Of a stretch of 53,670 bases of DNA, positions 49,517 through 53,670 are shown one piece after another. How positions within the stretch are numbered: the first letter of the stretch is position 1; each line of letters begins with the position of its first letter. Below the pieces are notes generated by a model. It searched no databases. It worked only from the letters and a program-made list of their open reading frames with translations, and was not told the DNA's origin. Source of the DNA: an uncultured Collinsella sp. Lineage in GTDB: Bacteria; Actinomycetota; Coriobacteriia; Coriobacteriales; Coriobacteriaceae. The translations under genes and the position numbers were made by a program. The stretch covers positions 1-53,670 of the forward strand of contig CATXXC010000015.1 of NCBI GenBank assembly GCA_958403385.1. Reading direction: 5' to 3'.

Positions 49517-49629
49517 AGGGCGACCTTCCTTTCCGGCGCGTCCTCGGACATGAAAGAACCTCCGCTGCGCACTTTGTGCGGCGGAGGTTCTTTCGTCCTG
49601 TGGAGTGCGCCGGAAAGGAAGGTCGCCCT
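49517..49629. repeat. Nested inverted repeat with 23-bp perfect outer arms
   Basis: Outer arms 49517-49539 and 49607-49629 are exact reverse complements (core GACCTTCCTTTCCGGCGC). Inside is the 14-bp hairpin GAAAGAACCTCCGC / GCGGAGGTTCTTTC (49552-49594) with a third CGCAC/GTGCG tip. The inner hairpin also acts as a good terminator for ilvE. Confidence 0.9.
49552..49594 (+). terminator. Terminator of ilvE within the nested repeat
   Basis: GAAAGAACCTCCGC (49552-49565) and GCGGAGGTTCTTTC (49581-49594) are perfect complements, with the T-rich side downstream. Confidence 0.7.
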
Positions 49630-49666
49630 TTTGTTTTGCTTCGCGCCATGTGGGGGCGGTGGCGAC

Positions 49667-49867
49667 GTGCATTTTTGCGAGTATTCTGCAGTCGAAGGTC
49701 CCTGCATACCGATCTCGGGCAAAAAATCGGGAGTTCTCGATGTTTTCTACGAATGATGGGCGGGGTTATGGGCTGGCAGCGTTTGATTTGCAGGGATATT
49801 CGCGGTCCTTGGCATTTATCGTGGCGCCCGAAGCTCTTGGTTATGTTGAATACTCCTAAAAATGCAC
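49667..49867. repeat. MITE-like span with 20-nt terminal inverted repeats
   Basis: GTGCATTTTTGCGAGTATTC (49667-49686) and GAATACTCCTAAAAATGCAC (49848-49867) match as inverted ends at 18 of 20 positions. The 160-nt interior has no supported gene. A second pair, GAAGGTCC (49694-49701) and GGACCTTC (49881-49888), straddles the right end. Together with the nested repeat it fills the 479-nt gap between ilvE and lemA. Confidence 0.5.
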
Positions 49868-49898
49868 GACGCTTAGAGGGGGACCTTCGCGAAAAAGG

Positions 49899-49937
49899 AA
49901 ACCGCCCCGTCGAAGTATGCATTCGACGGGGCGGTTT
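49899..49937 (-). terminator. Terminator of lemA
   Basis: AAACCGCCCCGTCGAA and TTCGACGGGGCGGTTT are perfect complements with a 7-nt loop. The stem has T-runs on both ends. Confidence 0.88.
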
Positions 49938-49973
49938 ATGCATTTGGCCGATTAAGGATGCGCTGTCAAACTA

Positions 49974-50525
49974 CTAGAACTTGACGGTCGGGGCCTGGCG
50001 GGCTGCTTCGGCGGCCTCGAAGCCCTGGCGCTCCTTAAACTGGAAGATGCCGGCAAAGATGACAGCCGGGAACGTCTGAATGGCGTTGTTGTAGCTGAGC
50101 ACGCAATCGTTGTAGCTCTGGCGTGCATAGCTAATCTTGTTCTCGGTATCCTCGAGCGATGCCTGCAGCTGCGTAAAGTTGGTGTTTGCCTTAAGATCGG
50201 GATAGGCCTCGGCTACGGCGAAGAGCTGACGCAGCGCACCGGTCAGCACGTTGTCGGCTTCCATCTTGGCTTCGGGCGTGGTGGCCTTGACGGCGGTGTT
50301 ACGCGCGCTGATCACGGCGGAGAGCGTCTCCTGCTCGTGCTTGGCGTAGCCCTTGACGGTCTCGACCAGGTTGGGGATCAGGTCGTTGCGACGCTGCAGC
50401 TGCGTATCGATGTTCTGCCAGGCGTTATCGATGCGGTTACGCTTGGTGACCATGTTGTTGTAGATGCCGGCGATGGCGCAGGCAATCACAATGACAACAA
50501 CGATGCCGATGATGACGGGAAGCAT
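49974..50525 (-). CDS. lemA: LemA family protein
   Basis: This 183-residue protein has an N-terminal membrane segment (residues 2-22, LPVIIGIVVVIVIACAIAGI) and the LemA helical bundle: YNNMVTKRNRIDNAWQNID, QRRNDLIPNLVETVKGYA and YNNAIQTFPAVIFAG. LemA proteins are widespread and of unclear function, possibly in envelope signalling or as partners of membrane proteases. ATG 50525 follows CGGAGAC; the longer frame overlaps the divergent TetR promoter and is not supported. Confidence 0.93.
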   Translation of the reverse strand: MLPVIIGIVVVIVIACAIAGIYNNMVTKRNRIDNAWQNIDTQLQRRNDLIPNLVETVKGYAKHEQETLSAVISARNTAVKATTPEAKMEADNVLTGALRQLFAVAEAYPDLKANTNFTQLQASLEDTENKISYARQSYNDCVLSYNNAIQTFPAVIFAGIFQFKERQGFEAAEAARQAPTVKF

Positions 50526-50724
50526 GATGTCTCCGTTTCGAATGGCCGCGGCGGCATGCGCCAGCTGCCGTTGGTATAACGCTACTAGTATACCCGCAAC
50601 GTTTTGTCGTGCCGAACTTTCCGGTAAGCGTTGTGTTTTCGGCGGGGTTGGCACCGGGGCAAAGCGCGCGAGGTACAGGTGTAAGATATGCGACAGATTG
50701 ACGAGTGTTGTCTTTGCCCTGAGG

Positions 50725-51321
50725 ATGGCGATACCAGTGGACCTTCGCATCAAGAAAACCTACCGCGCCCTGTTCGATGCCTTTACCGAGCTTCTCGAGG
50801 AGCATCGTTTTGAGGACCTGACGGTTGCCATGCTGTGCGACCGCGCCATGATTCGCCGCACGACGTTCTACAAGCACTTTCGCGACAAGAACGATTACTT
50901 TGCCTTTTACATCGATGAGCTCATGTCGGGCTTGCCGCAAAAACAGCCCGATGAGGCCGGCGCGGTATCTGCCGAGGACGTGCGCGCGCTTCGGCACGCG
51001 ATTTTGGACGATGCCATGGATTTGATTCTGGCGCACGAGCGGCTCATGGATAACATTTTGGCAAGCAGCATGTCGGGCATGTTGACCAACGTTATTTGCG
51101 ACCGCATTGCCCGCTCCATCCGCGAGCGTGTGATGAACGTGCTTGCCGAGGATGCCCTGGCCCCCGTGTCACTCGAGACGACGTCTGAGTTTGTCGCCGG
51201 CGGTATTATTCGACTTTTCACGATATGGTGGGAATCGGGCCACGATCTTGAGCGTCGACCTGAGATAGCCGATGTGGTCGATGCACTGTTTGAGCGGACC
51301 ATGACACCGGTGCATCACTAG
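50725..51321 (+). CDS. TetR-family regulator
   Basis: This protein of about 198 residues has an N-terminal helix-turn-helix (FEDLTVAMLCDRAMIRRT, TFYKHFRDKNDYF) and an all-helical C-terminal ligand domain of the kind seen in DhaS-like TetR proteins. The start is either ATG 50725 or GTG 50737; GAGG lies directly before the first and 12 nt before the second. It is divergent from lemA (199 nt apart), which is the most likely target. The ligand is unknown. Confidence 0.88.
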   Translation: MAIPVDLRIKKTYRALFDAFTELLEEHRFEDLTVAMLCDRAMIRRTTFYKHFRDKNDYFAFYIDELMSGLPQKQPDEAGAVSAEDVRALRHAILDDAMDLILAHERLMDNILASSMSGMLTNVICDRIARSIRERVMNVLAEDALAPVSLETTSEFVAGGIIRLFTIWWESGHDLERRPEIADVVDALFERTMTPVHH

Positions 51322-51324
51322 GAG

Positions 51325-51414
51325 TGGCGGAGAGAGGGGGATTCGAACCCCCGGAACGCTCTCGCGCTCAACGGTTTTCAAGACCGCCGCATTCAACCGC
51401 TCTGCCATCTCTCC
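51325..51414 (-). tRNA. tRNA-Ser (anticodon UGA)
   Basis: Read on the minus strand, GGAGAGA (5' end at 51414) pairs with TCTCTCC. The anticodon stem GCGGT/ACCGT encloses CTTGAAA with anticodon TGA. A long variable arm (GAGCGCGAGAGCGTTC) marks a class II tRNA, and the T-loop is GTTCGAATC. Discriminator G and CCA are encoded (51325-51327). Confidence 0.97.
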
Positions 51415-51465
51415 GTGAGTCGTAATGATAGCATCGTTTTGGATTTGCAACAGGGAAGGCGAACG

Positions 51466-53247
51466 ATGACGATCACCGAAATCGATGAGAAGTTCATGCG
51501 TGAGGCGCTGGCCGAGGCGCGCGCCGCCGCTGCGGTGGGCGAGGTGCCCATCGGAGCCGTAGTGGTGCGCGACGGCGAGATTGTCGCGCGGGCGCATAAT
51601 CGCCGCGAGCTCGACCAGGATCCTTCGGCGCATGCCGAGTTTTCGGCCCTGTGCGCCGCCGCTCAGTCGCTTGGACGCTGGCGTCTTTCCGATTGTACGG
51701 TCTACGTGACGCTCGAGCCCTGCTGCATGTGCGCGGGGCTTATGGTTAACGCGCGCGTGGGGCGCTGCGTGTACGGCGCGGCTGATGCTAAAGCGGGCGC
51801 TCTGGGGTCGCTATACGACCTCAATGCCGATTCGCGCCTGAATCATCGGTTTAATGTGACCGCCGGCGTGCTGGCAGACGAGTGCCGCGCGGTGCTGAGC
51901 GGTTATTTTAGTGGGCTGCGTGGCACCGATGGTGCTGGCTGCGGTTGTGGGGCCGATCTTGAGGCGCATACCGCCCACGCCGAGGCGCTTGCGGGTGTCG
52001 AAGATACTGCCGTTGGGGCGGTCGATTTTGGTGCCGCGTGCCGCCGGCCCCGCCGTGTGCAGCTGGCGATCGACTCCTTTAAGGGCAGCGTTTCGAGCGC
52101 GCAGGCGGAGGAGGCCGTTGCCGAAGGTGTGCGCCGCGTGTGGCCCGATGCCCAGGTAAGCGCGCTGCCGCTGGCGGATGGCGGCGAGGGAACGCTCGAT
52201 GCCGTTGCCGCGTGCGGCGGTGAGGTCGTGGCATGTGAAGTCGCAGGCCCTCTGGGCGACTGTGTGTCTGCCCGGATGCTGGTGGACGGCGAGTACGAGT
52301 CGGCTGTAATCGAGATGGCCGAGGCGGCGGGTATTGGGTATTCGCCTTGCACAGAGCCGGCGGCGTTGGCCGCTACGACCTATGGCGTGGGCGAGCTCAT
52401 GCTTCGAGCGGTTCGTGCTGGGGCAAAGACTATCTATATTGGTCTGGGCGGCAGTGCCACCAACGACGGTGGCGCCGGCATGCTGCAGGCGCTGGGCGCG
52501 CGTGTGGTCGATGATCAGGGCTGCGATGTCGCCCCTGGTCTCGCGGGGCTTGAGCAGGTGGCGAGTATCGATTTGGCACCGGCGCTTCGGGCGCTGAATA
52601 GCGCGCGTATCGTCGTGCTCTCTGATGTCGAGAACCCGCTCGTGGGGCGTCGTGGGGCACTTGCAGTGTTTGGCGGGCAAAAGGGCCTGCCGACAGACGA
52701 TGTCGAAGCGCTGGGCAGGTACGACAGTTGGATGGTCGGCTACGGCCGCCTGCTCGATGCGGCGATTACCGGGGTGCGGGCTCAGGGGTTGTTGCGCGTG
52801 CCCGAGGGCGTGCGGACATTTGGCTCGGTGCTCGGCGTGCCTGGCGCGGGCGCGGCAGGTGGCTTGGGCGCCGCGCTGCTGGCGCTCGGTGCTGAGTTGC
52901 GTTCGGGCGTGGAGACGGTGCTCGATCTGATTGGGTTTGACGAGCGCGTGCGCGATGTCGACCTGGTCATTACAGGCGAGGGCAACATGGACGAGCAATC
53001 CGCTGCCGGCAAGGCGCCGGTGGGCGTGGCCCGCCGTGCCAATCGCTATGGCAAGCCGGTAGTCGCCGTCGTGGGCGGTCGTGCGGATAATTTGGATGCG
53101 GTGTATGGTCAGGGCATCGACTTGGTCCTGCCGGTCTGCCGCAGGCCCATGCCTCTTGACCAAGCGCTCGACCCCCAGGAAGCCACAACCAACCTCATCT
53201 GCGCCGGTGAAGCAGCCGCCCAAGCCTACGACCTCGCCCGCCTCTAA
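51466..53247 (+). CDS. Fusion of tRNA adenosine deaminase (TadA) and glycerate kinase
   Basis: This continuous 593-residue frame starts at ATG 51466 behind GGGAAGG. Residues 1-~150 are TadA, which converts A34 of tRNA-Arg to inosine: zinc ligands H56 with E58 in SAHAEF and the two Cys of PCCMC (86-89). A Gly/Ala/Cys-rich linker spans about 151-195. Residues ~197-590 are a class II (GlxK/GarK) glycerate kinase: LAIDSFKGSVSSAQAEEA, LPLADGGEGT, GLGGSATNDGGAGM and VITGEGNMDEQSAAGK. Both domains look complete with their key motifs. The junction has no frameshift or internal RBS that I can see. The two roles, decoding and glycerate phosphorylation, have no known link. It is convergent with the tRNA-Ser gene. 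Confidence 0.9.
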   Translation: MTITEIDEKFMREALAEARAAAAVGEVPIGAVVVRDGEIVARAHNRRELDQDPSAHAEFSALCAAAQSLGRWRLSDCTVYVTLEPCCMCAGLMVNARVGRCVYGAADAKAGALGSLYDLNADSRLNHRFNVTAGVLADECRAVLSGYFSGLRGTDGAGCGCGADLEAHTAHAEALAGVEDTAVGAVDFGAACRRPRRVQLAIDSFKGSVSSAQAEEAVAEGVRRVWPDAQVSALPLADGGEGTLDAVAACGGEVVACEVAGPLGDCVSARMLVDGEYESAVIEMAEAAGIGYSPCTEPAALAATTYGVGELMLRAVRAGAKTIYIGLGGSATNDGGAGMLQALGARVVDDQGCDVAPGLAGLEQVASIDLAPALRALNSARIVVLSDVENPLVGRRGALAVFGGQKGLPTDDVEALGRYDSWMVGYGRLLDAAITGVRAQGLLRVPEGVRTFGSVLGVPGAGAAGGLGAALLALGAELRSGVETVLDLIGFDERVRDVDLVITGEGNMDEQSAAGKAPVGVARRANRYGKPVVAVVGGRADNLDAVYGQGIDLVLPVCRRPMPLDQALDPQEATTNLICAGEAAAQAYDLARL

Positions 53248-53262
53248 AACCCAACTCCCTAT

Positions 53263-53329
53263 AAGTTGCGGTGGAATAGTTCCTGTTTGGCGGCTCAGGC
53301 GGCAAACAGGAACTATTCCACCGCAACTT
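53263..53329. repeat. Perfect 27-bp inverted repeat
   Basis: Arms 53263-53289 and 53303-53329 are exact complements around a 13-nt loop GCGGCTCAGGCGG. The arm core is GGTGGAATAGTTCCTGTTTG. It follows the fusion gene by 15 nt and may terminate it, though no T-run follows. Confidence 0.9.
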
Positions 53330-53396
53330 CGAGAATGGCTATCCGAGGCTGGTCGCCTTGGGCCTTGGGTCGGACCGTCCGCCATGAAATGCGGCC

Positions 53397-53524
53397 ATCT
53401 ACTACGTTTAGCCGAGCGCCCTTGACCATCCCGGATTTTGTGAAATTAAAACCGCAGGTAGAAAGCTTGCCGATTTTCGAAAAAGCCGGCTATGGTTGAC
53501 CCCTGCGGCCTAAACGTAGTAGAT
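53397..53524. repeat. MITE-like span with 15-bp inverted ends
   Basis: ATCTACTACGTTTAG (53397-53411) and CTAAACGTAGTAGAT (53510-53524) are exact complements, flanked by GGCC on both outer sides. The interior has no supported gene. From here to the window end (53670) I see only AT-richer intergenic DNA with a GGGACGGGGCTT motif at 53560 and a GACTAC/GTAGTC inverted pair. Confidence 0.55.
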
Positions 53525-53670
53525 AGGCCCCTTTTGTGGCACGGCAGCAGACCAGTCTTTTTGGGACGGGGCTTATTTGACTACCTGTCGATCTGATTGC
53601 CCAAGTAGTCAAAAAGGTTGATTTCCGATCTCAGCCGAACACATTGAGCGAATAGGCCATTCCCGCAGTT

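Noticed and set aside
49605..49859. An 84-codon frame between ilvE and lemA
   Set aside because: It starts within the nested inverted repeat and runs through the MITE-like span, without an RBS.

Overview
This is a GC-rich chromosomal window with strong Shine-Dalgarno sites and compact operons. It holds about 45 protein genes and one tRNA. The gene set (tilS-hpt-ftsH, several fructose-type PTS systems, LacI, GntR and PRD regulators, split transketolase, EpsC-type serine acetyltransferase) fits a saccharolytic anaerobic gut actinobacterium. My best guess is a Collinsella-like member of the Coriobacteriia. That is an inference from gene content and style, because the window has no taxonomic marker such as rRNA.

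Layout. 1-600: 5' end of an IS110-type element. 832-9000: Hsp20, a WalJ-like metallo-hydrolase, the tilS-hpt-ftsH housekeeping cluster, a PLP aminotransferase and a PHP phosphoesterase. 9015-15463: RlmD-type rRNA methyltransferase, a polar amino-acid ABC importer (three genes) and an EF-G-like GTPase with eroded G motifs. 15797-22231: PTS operon 1 (EIIA, EIIBC, MalY/PatB-type C-S lyase, PRD regulator, M20 peptidase). 22285-23268: a secreted or anchored nuclease. 23388-30803: PTS operon 2, a LacI regulator divergent from EIIBC, a GatZ/KbaZ-family protein, transaldolase, two-piece transketolase and EIIA. 31418-41468: LarE, HAD phosphatase, a second LacI, GlmS, GntR/YeiH pair, a degenerate NtrC-like regulator with a one-span membrane protein, and a nitroreductase. 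41763-46467: a small orphan protein and a MarR-controlled heterodimeric ABC exporter. 46578-53247: CysE, DedA, IlvE, LemA/TetR pair, tRNA-Ser(UGA), and a TadA-glycerate kinase fusion.

How the genes work together. The strongest candidate for an undescribed system is PTS operon 2. It couples sugar uptake by phosphorylation to a GatZ-family protein (relatives are sugar-phosphate C4 epimerases or aldolase partners) and to a private set of transaldolase and transketolase. The transaldolase carries the residues that mark true transaldolases rather than fructose-6-phosphate aldolases. This predicts a ketose-phosphate route that feeds directly into the non-oxidative pentose phosphate reactions. PTS operon 1, with a C-S lyase and a dipeptidase-like gene, may handle a sugar-amino acid or thiol conjugate.

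Intergenic DNA is unusually rich in inverted repeats. There are long nested hairpins (10573-10719, 31036-31101, 49517-49629), perfect 25- and 27-bp inverted repeats (6644-6705, 53263-53329), a four-copy dispersed repeat (30883, 31289, 34394, 36567), and two MITE-like spans near the right end. These look like several families of non-autonomous REP/MITE-type elements, but no mobilising enzyme for them is present here.
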